Assembly: GCF_008831285.2 (NCBI RefSeq)
Contig: NC_045139.1
Span: 6,234,204-6,294,203, forward strand
Source: Nymphaea colorata
Taxonomy: Eukaryota > Streptophyta > Magnoliopsida > Nymphaeales > Nymphaeaceae
Length of the DNA: 60,000 nt
Direction: 5' to 3'
Below the pieces are notes generated by a model that saw only the letters and a list, made by a program, of their open reading frames with translations, did no database searches and had not been told where the DNA came from. Position 1 is the first letter of the stretch; each line of letters starts with the position of its first letter. Position numbers and translations under genes: made by a program. Shown piece by piece: positions 28,565 through 46,510 of this stretch.

Positions 28565-29870
28565 AGGAGCACGTAGCTTAGCTGGTAGGGCTGGTGGTAC
28601 ATGGAATGAGCTGTTTCCAGTTTGACTGGTTAGGTGCAGTGCTCCTCATTCTTATTAGAACTTTGAGAACCAAATTTAGCAGTGCACCAACTGCCGAGCA
28701 CAGAACTGGACCTGAGCAAGGAAAAGAGAAGGACTTCATCTCTCGACTAGCTAGGGTTCTCTCCTCTCGCTTACCCGTAGTGACTGGTGGAGTGGGTCCT
28801 GATAGAAGTTGGTGTGCCCACAACCAGATGGCAAGGCAGCCGTGTGGTAGTACTCACTCCCTGCTTAATTTTCCCCCTCAGTTGGAAAAACCAGATGTAT
28901 GTTTGTTTGCAAGAAGCAGTTGGATTGGATGGTCGATCGCTATCATTATCAGCTGCAGCTGCACGGGATGTGGGGATACATGATTGGGTGTTTGTGGAAA
29001 TAGAAGCAGCGTAACCTTTGGGGTTGCCCGTGTCGCAAACGGGGAAAATGGTCCGGTCCCATCATTGTCGCCGTTTCTTTCAAACAGGTACCTATGTATA
29101 ACAATTTTTTATAAGGAAAATGTAACTCATGGCTCCTCAGTCAACTTAAGAGGTGCTCACTAGATACCGGTGCTGATTATTATCTTATCATCACCATCAC
29201 AAAGCCAAGAGGAGGAGCTTGAAACCGGCCTCTTTCCGATGTTTGGCCGTATATAAAAGAAGACAAGTACCTACCACCTTTTTTATATGCCAAGTTTTTA
29301 TGAGAATCATTTGGATCGTTGATTCTATAAAGATTAGAGGATGAAAATAAGTTGTAAATACATAAGTAAAGTCTTTCAAGAGTCTGAAATACCCTTTAAG
29401 AAAAAAAAAAAGTGAGAGAAAGGAAAAGAGGGAAATAAAATAAGTTTGTTAAAGTGAAATACCTTGTCTTCTTTGAGTGGTATTTCATGTTCTTGAAAAA
29501 TAATTTGCATTTTATATTTTCAACTTCTTCTCCACGCCCTGAATTCCCTGGAATCGATATATATATAAAATGGTGACTTTGACTTTTAAAAATCACTAAG
29601 CCATTTAATCATGGTCATTCAATTCATCATAGTAGAAAACAATAATAAACATATAGTATCAGTTTTTTTATTTTTATCCATGTTTTTTTCTCAACCATTC
29701 ATTTGTATTAGATAAACGACTTTGGTTAGATAGCTGGGTAATTCTAAATAACTAGAATCACAATTCCTCGTCAACGCTCACAGTTGGCGAGGAAACCCAT
29801 ATACAGATACCGATATTTAACATTAATATGTCAATGAAAAATATTTTTATTTTTAATTACTTTTTTAATG
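28565..29870. repeat. Dispersed downstream module, copy at 28.6-29.9 kb
   Basis: Nearly identical to 56160-57080 and similar to 16786-18140 and 45390-46510. A 129-codon frame at 28594-28983 has a 128-codon counterpart at 56192-56578 only because the DNA is recently duplicated. The diverged copies at 16.8 and 45.5 kb break it, so it is not a maintained gene. It includes a short stretch resembling a tRNA D-arm (tagcttagctggtaggg) at about 28573. Confidence 0.55.
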
Positions 29871-30610
29871 GTCAGTACAAAATGACTTAGGCTGATTTGG
29901 AGCATTACAGAGAGAGTGAGAGGGAATTCCGATAGACAGTGTAATTATATCGAATAAAGCCAAATCACACTTCTTCGTCAGTCTTCTTCGTCACTCCATA
30001 ACTTATTTGTTTCTAGAGGTAGTCCGAAGGTTCACCCGGTTTTACGCACCTAAAGTGATGCAAAGCTATGAGCATTACTATTTAGGTTAAAACCTAACTA
30101 GGGAATATTACTCGATGTGAATCAAGAGTTTGTAAAGTCTTCATATTAACAATAAATATGACGTATATTTCATCGACCCCCCCTTCCACTCTACGCAACT
30201 CCTCTCCCTCTCTCTCAAACAGTGAAAGAGTTCACTCACTCACCGATCAATCGCTCTCCTTTGCATTTTCAGCAAAAGAAAACTTCAAGAAGAATACAAG
30301 AGCCTCTTAGACGGCGTTCTGACTGACTGCCGACCACCCAATGAAAACCATTGACTTGACTTGGGTGGTGCCCCAACCCGTTTCTTCATCTTTCGGTCAC
30401 CTTTATTTATTTTGATCTTGAGTACCAAGTGGTGCACAAGCCCCTTCGTTTCTGTTTCCCTCACCAGTTTTCCTGATCTCGTGTTTCTGCTTAACGTCCG
30501 GAGTTGCAGGTACGAATTCTCTTTCTTGTACGGCTTCAGGTCTTTGATTAATACGTCTCTTTATTTTTGTCGGCTCTCTTCTTGTTTCTTTATTAAATTT
30601 CCATTGAAAA
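29870..30610 (+). repeat. Conserved leader-like module, copy B
   Basis: Second copy of the module at 18140-18850. It keeps the cactcaccgatcaatcgctctcc stretch and the donor-like end ggagttgcag|gtacga at 30509/30510. It lies about 2.3 kb upstream of the copy 3 start. The short reading frame after the gggtggtgcccc motif is similar in copy A but frameshifted by indels, which argues for non-coding exon sequence. Confidence 0.45.
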
Positions 30611-32577
30611 GAAACAGTTTTAATGGCTGATGATTTTATGCGCGTGATTTTATGAGACTAATTAAGTAGAAAGAAGAGGAAATATGGTTTGATTTCGTTC
30701 ACATTGAAGTTCTGAAATTTTCTGCAGCACCCTGGGATGAATGAATCTTGCGGCTATGGGACTATCGACGCCTAACACAAATATGTTAGATCCTGTAATA
30801 TGTGAGTTCTGTCAATCGCCTCGAACTCCAAAACTGCTATTCTTTTTGTAAATCGATGTGAACACTGATATTGATATATTGTTTAGTCTGGCAAAGTAGT
30901 TTCATTACTACATAGATCCGCTTACACATGCAACAAGCAGGGCAAAGCAGAGGATATGTGCATGACACACCTAAGATCATAGAGCAGTAGTGACTTAGGT
31001 CAGCTTCATATAATATTTATACCCCATGCATGTGTCTGGGCGCAACTATTACGTTCCTTTTTTTTTTTCTTTTCTTTAATTGTTCACCTCTGCATGTTGA
31101 TTCTGCTGTTCTTCGTTGCATAAAATTCAGAACATGTTTGTGGTGCTCCTGCATATAGGCTGGCGATCACATCAAGTGTAGGACGCATACCGTAATTTTT
31201 AAAAACAGAAACCCTATTAATTTTTTTGTTTGAAAATATTACAACTAAAATTTTGTTTTTTCAAAATATCCTAGGAAACCATTGCCCTGCTGGCCCGGCT
31301 TGGGTAAAGGCGGAGCTAGTAATGCTCGTTTTGGGGGTTGATTAATAGTTTTAAGACAATAGTTGAAATAAAATTTTTCAAAATTTTCATGTAAGTAAAT
31401 GAATCTTTTTAAATTACATATAAAATTGCTTTTTCTTGCAAAAATTTAAAGAGGCCATGGCTCTTGCCAGCCTCTTGGCTCTGCCATACCCCTCGGTCCG
31501 TCACCACATGTGAGTCGAACTTGCCGATGCATGGAACTCTGAAAGAGAGCGGCGAGAGAGGGAGAGGAGGAGAGCCCGCTTAGTGAGTCGGACGATTTTT
31601 TTTTTTTTTTTTTAAATTTTGTTGGCATGGAGATCGGAGGAAGCATTTTCGTCATTCATCGGCTTCTTGTATTAGAAAAAAATAACTCACTTCTGGAGGT
31701 ATATACGTTTAGCTTCTTGACATGGACTGGAAAAAAGAGATCAGTTGCAAAAGCATGTTGGTGGTCACAAGAGCCAAAAAATTGCCAACAAAACATATTC
31801 TAACATAAAACAACGATCGAATGGCTGATTTTTATCAAATCAGTAGAACCACATAAACACATGATTTCTATTAAATTATTAGAACCACATAAATGCAGAA
31901 CATGTTATATATTATGACATTCCATTGTCATAGGTAAACTGTCACAATGCATAGGTTTCCATCAATGAAATGTCATTTGTTTGGTCACAGTACTTTCTTT
32001 AGTTGAATAGGAGTTGTAAAGAAAAATATTTAAAACAATTGAAAATTTACACTTTTTAAGGTGTTTTTCATGTTATCTTATGGTCATAACGTGGGGAGAC
32101 ATGTTCCAACTTTTATCATTGATAATTTTACAGAGTAAAATTTTTAAATTCTACAATTACCCTTATGAGGAAAGAGACTTCCATTCAACTATCATGGGTC
32201 TTTTAATTATTTTCTACCCATAACACGTGACTTTTGTTAGGGACCATAACATATAACCTGTAAGTAGAGATTGAGCTGTGTGCACTTAGAATTTTTTTAT
32301 AAAGCCATGTATATTTTAGTTTTTCTTTTTTCGTTTTAGTAGGGGCATTTTGGTCATTACACACCCCTGAGGTGTGGCATCTAAATAGCCTTTCTTTTGG
32401 ATCTGGATGAATTTGAAATGACATGCACAAGTATTTCTTGCATGTTTGTGAATATCTGTTCAAACAAACAGAACCAAAATAAAGTCATGTAACAACTGGT
32501 TTTTTATCGTTTACATAATTTTAATTGTTTTAGTTATTTGTAATGAAATAAAAATACGGCTTAAATAAATCAGTCCA
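30610..32577. other. Upstream region of CRK copy 3; no gene
   Basis: Aligns with 47250-48745 upstream of copy 4 and less closely with 18850-20516. About 30915-31355 is extra sequence absent from the copy 4 region. Poly-T and poly-A runs occur at 31055-31075 and 31595-31612. Short frames are not conserved. Confidence 0.5.
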
Positions 32578-32585
32578 TATATAGA
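32578..32585 (+). promoter_or_regulatory. TATA box of CRK copy 3
   Basis: TATATAGA in gtccatatatagacggag, about 250 bp before the start codon, the same as in copies 2 and 4. This intact copy therefore has a standard core promoter, unlike copy 1. Confidence 0.55.
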
Positions 32586-32723
32586 CGGAGTCTCACCAAT
32601 TCGGTTCACTTTGCGGCCTTTCCTATATACCAGCTAGTCTCGCAAGCCACCTTCAAATCCGCGGTAGTCAGATCCATAACAGCAGCAGCAGCAGGTCAGT
32701 GCAGATTCAGACGAAGTCAGAGA

Positions 32724-32759
32724 ATGTCGACTGGAAGTGGAACGCCGCCGATGAAATGA
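32724..32759 (+). promoter_or_regulatory. Upstream ORF in the leader of CRK copy 3
   Basis: ATG at 32724 with 11 codons (MSTGSGTPPMK) and TGA, the same as in copy 2. It ends 71 nt before the receptor start at 32831. Confidence 0.5.
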
Positions 32760-32830
32760 GGTGAGCCGACCGCGGCCGTCGCCTTTTCCTTCGTTTCTTT
32801 CTCTTTCACAATCGATGATCAACCTCCCCC

Positions 32831-38337
<5,507 letters not shown>

Positions 38338-39977
38338 GATGAGCGTAGCAAATTTCTTTGCATGAGTAGATATAGTGATCGGTGAAATGACATTGCCAGT
38401 ATGCTCTATATTCCATATTTAGTTAAGCAGCTTGTCTCTTTGTACCATCAACTTTCAAGAATAATTCACTATTGGGTTGATCTACGAAGCTATCTTTATA
38501 TCTTTGTGAGCTCAACCACTAGCAATGGCTATGTGGTACGGGAGAGAATACAGTGATCGGGAGAGAAGGAAAGAGAGACTACAGGTGAACGCCTCTGTTG
38601 GAAGAGCAGTTACATTTCAAATCGATTGGCAAAGTTAGTCGATTACTGCCTCTTCCCCTTCTTATGGAACTTCAAGCGCTTGTTGGCCGGGTTTCATATC
38701 TGTTGTGAGACTTACTTAGAAGAGTTCATGAAAGAAGGGGGAAGGACAACGTCGCCTCCACCTTGGGTGGGTTAACCGAGGGTTGTCTTGCATTCTTTCT
38801 CTCTTCAGTGGTGGAGGCAGGGGGCCGGATTCCTTCACTGTTAGGAAAGAGGCGGGCTCTCTCTTAACAATACCCAGACAAGAAAAGGAAAAAAAGGATT
38901 TTATGTGATTCGAAAACAAAGTTCTCTTATATCTATGGTCACTTTGAATATTTCACTATCATAGAAAGATCAAGGAATACAAGGAACGACCCCTCTCAGA
39001 CATAGAATCAGGACAACCCATAAAATGTAAAATAACATAAAGGCAAAATTACGAAAGCCTGTAGATAAAACTCACCAAGGTCTTTGTTTCTAGATAAATC
39101 TACTGAGGATGGGGTTGTTAATCATAGACAAGATTTGGCACCGAGCTCGAAATCAAGTTATGTATTTTCCTGATATTACATAAATGTGAAATCTCATGTC
39201 GGTGTGAGTTCCAAATTTTGCTTTTCAAAAAGTTTGAAGCCAAGTTCGTTCTCCGATTTGAATAATGTCATTACAGTCTGTTAAATTTGGCAGATGCGAC
39301 ATAAAACGCGAACCCAGACTGCGGGATACCAATATTAATTCGACATCAACCAACGACTGATCCACTCAAATTAGAATGAAAACAGGATATTAACAGGGTG
39401 ATTTCCTGATGGGTGGAAGCAGCTGGTGGTGCCCAGAGCCAGCTGAGTGGTAGTATTCTGTCCCCATTTTTTTATGCCTTCCATTGACTTGCGAAAACCA
39501 AATCGCTGGTAGATATATATTTATTTTGCAAGAAAAATGCAACCCATTGACCTTGACATGGCTCCTTCCACCTCAAACTGAAATTGGAATGAAAATTCTC
39601 GTTCTAGTTTCTCTTTGTGGTTGATAGTCTCCAATTTTGACTCTATTATTGAATTTGATGTGTTTGATAAAAAAAGAATTAAAATTTTAAAGTTGGTAAA
39701 TTACAACCATGACGAAATGCACCCTAAATTGGTAACTTTTGCTGCTAGAAATAGCTTCTAGCTGTCTGTTCTAAAGCCTTCATTGATACGACTTAAGTTT
39801 GAGACCTAAAGAAGATGGACAGATTGCAAAGAGGTAAAAAGCTTCTTCTTTATATTCTGCATGTTATCTTTGTTTCCGGTTGCATTTATCTGCAATTGAT
39901 TTTTCAAAATTTTCTTCATGGTAATAATCTCTTTCTGCATCATTATTTTTTAATGACTTTTCTGTTAAATTTGACAG
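38338..39977. other. 3' flank of CRK copy 3; no gene
   Basis: The first 200 bp match the copy 1 3' flank, and 38580-39370 matches the shared CRK 3'-flank sequence (as at 25200-26460 and 53430-54780). From about 39400 the sequence becomes upstream or intronic DNA of the diverged CRK fragment that begins at 39978. A landmark near 39770 (gtctgttctaaagccttcattg) also occurs in the dispersed module. No reading frame is conserved. Confidence 0.5.
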
Positions 39978-40132
39978 TGGGTACATCGCTCCAGAGTATG
40001 CCATAGGTGGGCATTTTTCCGTTAAATCCGATGTCTACAGCTTTGAAGTGCTGCTCTTAGAAATTGTCAGTGGTCAGACGTATAGTGGATTTCACCTCTT
40101 TCAAATGGGTTTTACCCTCATTGGATATGTAA

Positions 40133-40181
<49 letters not shown>

Positions 40182-40522
40182 GCTAATGGAAAAGGCGTGG
40201 AATCTATGGTGCAAGGGGAGAGTGACAGATCTCATAGATCCCGTGCTTGGAGAATCAGCTCCGAGAAGTCAAATTATAAAATGCGTACACAATGGCTTAC
40301 TATGCATCCAGGAGGACCCTGCAAGCAGACCCACGACGTCAGAGATTTTACATATGCTTGGAAGAAATTCTAAAATCCTTCCCATCTCCGCAACAACCCC
40401 CTCTGTTTTTCAGTAGTACCATCAGCAATTGTAGCGATTCAATGACCAGCAAAAGGGATTACCCTATAAGTGGCAGTACAAATTCTCAAAGTTTATCGGG
40501 GTTGAAGTACTCCCTGAGATGA
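39978..40522 (+). pseudogene. Diverged CRK fragment: exons 6 and 7
   Basis: Exon 6-like sequence at 39978-40128 has the family length of 151 nt, follows an AG and ends at GT. It reads [11 protein letters not shown] with the SDVYSF motif as [10 protein letters not shown] (normally SDVYSFGV; Gly to Glu). Exon 7-like sequence starts at 40195 (AWNLWCKGR, LIDPVLGES) and reaches LCIQEDPASRP. A 1-nt shift near 40370 then puts a TAG at 40414-40416, while the true tail (SPQQPPLFFSS, then SDSMTSKRD) continues in another frame to 40522. Exons 1-5 are not present upstream. It is more distant from copies 1-4 than they are from each other, so it represents a second CRK subtype. Confidence 0.85.
40135..40177. 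repeat. Compound (CT)n(CA)n microsatellite in intron 6 of the diverged fragment
   Basis: A ctctctctct run is followed by a cacacacaca run directly after the exon 6 donor. Copies 1 and 3 have (CT)n at the same place (11203-11226, 37978-38013), so the repeat is ancestral to the family. Confidence 0.9.
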
Positions 40523-41519
40523 TAATGGCAATTTGATCTGCTAAATGACTTGCCAATACGCTCTAATTTCGGCAGTATTTAGTTGTTCAACTTGTCCCTG
40601 GGTATTGTCAACTGTGAAGAACATCTTTTACGATCGGGAAGATCTGTAATGAAGCCATCTGTTTATTTTTATGGGCCCAACTACTTGCTTTGGCAGTGGC
40701 TATGTGCGACCAGCCGACAATGGGGATTCAAGAGCATTTCAAATGTTTACAGTCTTCAATGGCCTGGATGACCTTCAAGTCTATGGTAACGTCTGCCACG
40801 TTTACCATCGGAAAAAATAGTGCATCAAGAATGACAGTGACAGTGACCACAGGGAAACCCAGGTCCTTTTTTGATGGGTAGTCTTGCCACTTGGTTCAGC
40901 TATGCCACTCCCAATGTGTGACCACATGCTTATGAGACAATTATCAGTTTGTAACTTCTTTGGTTAATAAACTACCGTTCCAATGGACAAGTGGTCAGCC
41001 TCAGCTTAGTTGAGCTTAGTTGGTCAGGCTGGTGGCGCATGAAATAGCCTGTTTCCAGTTTGACAGGCTAGGTGCAATGCTCCTGATTCTTATTTGGGTG
41101 GAGTGGGTCTTGCTAGAAGCTGGTGTCTTCACAACCCAATTTGAGCTTGACTCAAACTCATTCGTGAAAACTCAACTCAAACTCGATTTGTTCATGAATA
41201 ATTCGAGCTCAAGTTCAAACGTATGCTTGAAGTTGAGTTCAAGTTATAAAAGCTCTTAGTTAAACTACATAAGGAATGCTGAAATATAATGAAACAATAA
41301 CTAAATGAGTAGCAACTAAAAAAGTAAAACAAGTTAAGGAGTTAAAAGAAACTGGACAGACTTAATAGAAACAAGTTAAATAACTTGAGCTTGACCTTTA
41401 TCATTACTGTAGTCTAATTTGCAGGTTTCATTACTGTAGACCACGGGGTGGGGAGAGAGAGAATGAGATAGAGAGAGAGAGAGGGAGAGAGAGACTAATT
41501 TGTAGGTTTGATTATTGTA
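40523..41519. other. Flank between CRK fragments; no gene
   Basis: 40523-40640 looks like CRK 3' UTR. About 40980-41110 matches the dispersed downstream module (gctggtggcgcatgaaatagcctgtttcc, as at 28590). About 41135-41260 is a short GAGCTTGAG/CTCAAACTC-type repeat. About 41440-41505 is a (GA)n-rich stretch. No conserved reading frame is seen. Confidence 0.5.
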
Positions 41520-41765
41520 GACCCACACACGCGTAAATCATTGGATGGGTGAAGCGATTCAGTATCACTATGGGAAGTGCAAGAGCGATTTTGTATCTTC
41601 ATCAAGACTCCCGGCTCAACATCATTCATCGAGATCTTAAAATCAGCAACATTTTATTGGATTAGCAGATGACAGGGAAGACCTCTAACTACGGAATGGC
41701 CAGAGTCTTCACTGTAGATAATGGCCCAAGAGCCACCAATATAATTGTTGGGACTCAGTATGCAT
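41520..41765 (+). pseudogene. CRK exon 5 fragment with stop codons
   Basis: After ttgtag the sequence follows exon 5 (cgtaaatcattggatgg, [20 protein letters not shown]). It has a stop at the W of SLDW, through loss of a base, and an in-frame TAG after NILLD. The DFG site reads SNYG, so the metal-binding Asp is lost. It ends IIVGTQ with a donor-like agtatgc. It lies after exons 6-7 of a similar CRK (39978-40522), so it is not part of that gene in its present order. Confidence 0.85.
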
Positions 41766-44257
41766 AAAATATAGTGTCAGCGCAATATGCAAATTTCATC
41801 TTATAGTCTGCTAGAATTCTATAACATGGCATTAAACAATCTAGTTTCATGTAGGCAAACTTAATTGTTCATTCGCATCTATCTGGAATGTTAATTTCCC
41901 TTCTTGTTCAGTTGACACACTCGTTGAATCCCTCGTTTTTCCCTAATGTGTTTTCAGAAATGGGTGAATAATTCAATGCTGAGCAAATCAAATGGTCAGT
42001 GGGCATTGTTCTAGTCAAGTTTCTTATAAGATGATCAAACAGCCAATGACTCCCGACTAGATTGTTGTGGTAGCACAATGAAAAAACTAATCTGATCTCT
42101 CGGTATTGAAGTAGCACATATGAAATGTTGGCGAATTAGTTTTTTCTAGATTGAGTTTATAATGACATGTACCACTACTACGGACAAGCTGATTGTTTCA
42201 TAGGAACTTAAAAGTGAAAAAAACATCTCAAATGTGACAACATTCTGGTTGAGAAAATAAAACATTAATATGAAGTTCACCTACATTTATAGCATATGAA
42301 TTCTATTGTTAATAGTTCACAGGAAGAAAAAGTGTCAATTGTGCCTACTTGTCTTATAGTGAGGGAGAAAGAGGGCAACACAACTTCAGATTCTTGTCTT
42401 ATAGTGACAGAGAAAGAAGGCAAGACAATTTCAGATTCTTTCTACAAAACGACATGGTCCTCTCCTGCGTGACAAAGAAGATAAGTCCCTTCATTGAAAT
42501 TTGATGCACGTCACACATCACTAGAAAAGGTGGAGAAGCCGTTTGAATAACTACTGAGACTGGATATTAACTGTTGATGTCGCAAATACTATAAGAATGA
42601 AGTGTTGATCAGAAGTACAAAAAGGGATAAAAAATCATAATGGTATTATCATTTGCTAGGAAAACACTCTAGTGCTCCAACTGATCTGCACTTGGTGTCT
42701 GTTCTAAAGCCTCCATTAATCATCGCATCTTTCCTCCTCAAAAGGAAACAAAAAAAAAAAAAGAAAAAAAGAAAAATTGCACTTGGTGTCTGTTCCAAAG
42801 CCTCCATTAATCATCGCATCTTTCCTCCTCAAAAGGAAAAAAAAAAAAAGAAAAAAGAAAAAAAGAATTACAAATAGCTGCCTAAGAAGATCGCCGCATC
42901 TTTTCAATGTTAACCCAATACACGACCACTGTTCCCGCCGACCTGTCGAAGATCGCGAAAGCAGCAAAACAAAAACGGGTAGTTTACGAAATAATTGTTG
43001 TCTTCACTTTTTTCCAAGATATATATGTAGGGCGATCTCTACGGCTACAAATATGTTTGACTAAGTTTGGCCTCCGTGCTCCGTACATGACGGGTGTCTA
43101 GTATTTGGCTTCACTTTAGTCGGACAAGTTGTCGGGCTGGTCGGACAAGTTGTTGGGCTGGCCAGGTAAGCCCATTAAGCCCCATAAATTATATTTTAAT
43201 ATTATTTTCATAATATATATTTATATATTATTTTATATTTAAAAATATACTTCTTAATGTTAATCGGGGCTGGCTGGGGCTCTAGTTTAGGTTTGGATCG
43301 TTGGATAAACTCTGACCGCATTTAGAAGCCTGGACCAAGTCCAATTCCTTATTAGGCTGGGCGAGGCCCGGTCGGCCCAATGCCCTAGCTTATATTTGGC
43401 GATTTCTACTTTAGTAACCTCGCTGCCTTTAACAAGGGTGCTGGATCGATGTTGGCACAAAAGGGAATTGATTTAAATTTTTAGAAGCATTTTTGTATGG
43501 TGGGTTTGATAAAACAGGTGAAGCCGCGCATGCATTCGGCCCCAGTAAAGAACACACTGTACAACTGTTTGGCTGAAACCCTTTCTTTTCCCTTCTTTCA
43601 GTTTGTTTTGGAATTTGGTTGAATTTATTATGTAACTCCATAGTAAAAAATAATCCAGCAGAGATCACATAGATTGGAAACCCAAACCTTTTTTTCAGAG
43701 TTGCACTATGCCTTTCCGAACGTGTTTGTGGAAATAGAAGCAGCGTGAGCTTTGGAGCTGTCCGTGTCACAAACGGGAAAAATTGGTCCGGTCCCATCAT
43801 TATCTATGTTCCTTTCTAACAGGCACCTATGTATAACAATGTTTTATAACAAAAATGTAACTCATGGCTCCTCAGTCACCTCAAGCGGTGCTCACTAGAT
43901 ACCGGTGCCGATTATCATCTATTCACCACCAAAAAGACGAGAGTAGGAGCTTGAAACCGGCCTCTTTCTAATGTTTGGCCAGTAGTCTTGTATACCAGTA
44001 TTACTATATATATTTTTCAATATTCAGAGTAGGCGTGGAAACCCATATAGAGCACTGGTATGGGCAAAGCTTAAATAGTTACATGCAGGACGCCATGTAA
44101 ATGAGAAGGTAACAAAAAAATATCATTATTTTTGCAAGCGGATCAAGTGAAAGATATTAATTAACAGATAGAGAACAGAAAAAATTGGGTTACGCACCCA
44201 ACGATAATCTGAACAAGAAATGAGTAATCAAGATTTCTATCTACACTTACACCTGCT
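41766..44257. repeat. Intron 5-like sequence followed by the dispersed module
   Basis: About 41766-42250 is diverged CRK intron 5 sequence (gctagaattctataacatgg, ccgactagattgttgtgg). About 42290-43800 is the long version of the module at 165-1500. About 43790-44040 matches the tagataccggtgc module, and 44060-44200 matches CRK 3'-flank sequence. Tandem duplications occur at 42349-42438 (period 45) and 42687-42850 (period 91). The poly-Lys reading frames over the A-runs are artefacts. No gene is seen. Confidence 0.5.
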
Positions 44258-45659
44258 CTGAAATATATGGCAAGCACTTTTAGAAGAAAGTGTATTTAGG
44301 TTGCACACAACAAAGATAGAAGGACCCTTAAGTATGCCTTTAACCGGATAAGTTTTAAGGCCTTTAGCTTAAAGAAAGAGAGAGCCGACAAAATGGGAAT
44401 TTATTCAAGATAAAAAGCAGTGACAAGGCGTCAATAAACAACAAGTAATAAAAACGGGCAAAAGAAAAATAACAAAGAAAGCAAGAGAAAAAAAACGTGT
44501 AGAAACAAAAATCAGAGTTTAGTGAACAAAAAACAGGAAGAATAAAAAATCATAGTGGATTATCATTTCCTAGGGAAACACTCTAGTGCTCCAACAGATC
44601 TGCACTTGTTGCTAACTTTTGCAGCCATAAATACCTACTCGGTGCCTGTTCTAAAGCCTTCATTGATGACCACACCTTTCCTCCCAAAAAAAAATCAAAC
44701 ATCTGCCTAAGAAGATTACCACATCATTTCAACGTTAACCAATACACGACCAACGTTCCCAGCAACTTCTCAAAGATCGCGAAAACAGCAAAACAAAAAC
44801 GGGTAAATTTACGAAATATTTTTTGTATTCATTTTTTTCCAAGATATGTTTGACTAAACGTAGGGCATCAAGCCTGGTACCCGGTACCAAGCCCAACTCA
44901 AGCTCCAGCCTAGAAAATGAGCGTTGGGGCTGGCCCGACACTAGCTCAGATTAGTCCGACTTAACTCAATCATTTATGTTTAATATTATTTTTTATTATG
45001 TGTTCGGGTTTAGAGTGCAGTTATAAACTGTGGACCAGTCCAAGCCCAAGTCCTTATCAGCATGATGCCCAGGCTTATGTTTGTCCATCGCTGTTTTCAA
45101 CAAAGTTATCAGGATCAATGTTAGTGACAGGACAGGAATCGATCTGTTATTCGTTTTATTTTTTAGAAGCTTTTTGTATAGCGGGTTTGATAAATCAGGT
45201 GAGGTCATCTCGTGCACGCTTGTAAAGAACCTATGTAAACCCCTTTCTGTCGAACTGTTTCCAAATTTGTGAGAATTTATTATTTAACTCTATAGTAGAA
45301 AATAGTGCAGCAGAGATCACAAAGATTGGAAACCCAATCCTTTTTTCATGGGCAGGCTTCCTTACACCAAAGTACTAGACTGACTTGAAGGAGTACATAG
45401 CTTAGTTTGACTCGTTAGGTGCAGTGCTCCTCAAATTTAGCAGTGCACCATCTGCCGAACACGGAACTGGACCTAAACGAGGAAAAGTGAAGGACTTCAT
45501 CTCTCGTCTAGCTTACCAGTAGTGATTGGCGGAATGGGTCCTGATAGAAGCTGTGTGCCCACAAGCACTTGTATGTTTGCTTAATTTTCTCCCGTAGTTG
45601 GAAAAGCCACATGTATGTTTCCTTGCAAGAACCAATTGGATGGATAGTCGATCGCTATC
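44258..45659. repeat. Segment duplicated at 58599-60000 with almost no change
   Basis: Each position equals the partner at +14341 up to the end of the window. The one difference I noticed is aaaatgggaa (about 44392) versus aaaatgagaa (about 58733). The content is non-coding dispersed-module DNA with matched short frames on both strands that are only shadows of the identity. Confidence 0.9.
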
Positions 45660-46307
45660 AGTATCATCTGCAGGGGATGTGGGAATACCTGGTTGGGATG
45701 TTTGTGGAAATAGAAGCAGCGTAAGCTTTGGGGCTGTCCGTGTCACAGACGGGGAAAATGGTCCGGTCCCATCATTATCGCTGTTCCTTTCAAACAGGTA
45801 CCTATATATAAGAATTTTTTATAAGAAAATGTAACTCACGGCTCCTCAGTGAACTTAAGAGTGATCACTAGATACCGGTGCTGATTATTATCTTATCATC
45901 ACCAAAAAGACGAGAGCAGGAGCTTCAAACCGGCCTTTTCCCGATGTCTGGCCGGTAGTACATATATATATATATATATATAAATAGATAAAAGAAGACA
46001 AGTAGCTACCAGCTTTTTTATATGCCAAGTTTTTATGAGAATCATTTGGACCGTTGATTCTACAAAGATTACAGAATGAAAATAAGTTGTAAATACATAA
46101 GTGAAAGTCTTTCAAGAGTCTGAAATACCCTGTAAGAAAAAAAGTGAGAGAAAGGAAAGGAGGGAAACAAAATAAGTTTGTTAAATTGAAATACCTTGTC
46201 TTCTTTGAGTGGTATTTCATAGTCTTGAAAAATAGTTTGGACTTTATATTTACAACTTCTTCTCCACGGTCTCAATTCTTTGGAATCGACAGCCTTTACG
46301 ATTTGTA

Positions 46308-46338
<31 letters not shown>

Positions 46339-46510
46339 ACGCGCCCTCCTTGCTTTTAATCATGTTGGTGATATGACCCCTTATAACTATATATATTTGT
46401 CAATACTCAGAGTTGGCGAGGAAACTGAAACTAATATACAGTACTGGTGCCGATATTTACGACATCTCCTCATCGATTAATATGTCAATGAAACATATTT
46501 TTATTTTTAA
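45660..46510. repeat. Dispersed downstream module, copy at 45.7-46.5 kb
   Basis: Continues the module of 16786-18140 and 28565-29870 (tagataccggtgctgattat at about 45870, gccaagtttttatgagaatc at about 46025). Short (TA)n runs lie at 45962-45980 and 46321-46337, beside a CA run at 46308-46320. No gene is seen. Confidence 0.55.

Noticed and set aside
28594-28983. 129-codon frame also seen at 56192-56578
   Set aside because: The two copies are recent duplicates, and the diverged module copies at 16.8 and 45.5 kb break the frame. The 1-codon difference comes from an indel, so there is no sign of selection.
42653-43064. Lys-rich frames over A-runs
   Set aside because: They are caused by poly-A tracts in a 91-bp tandem duplication and are not conserved in other module copies.
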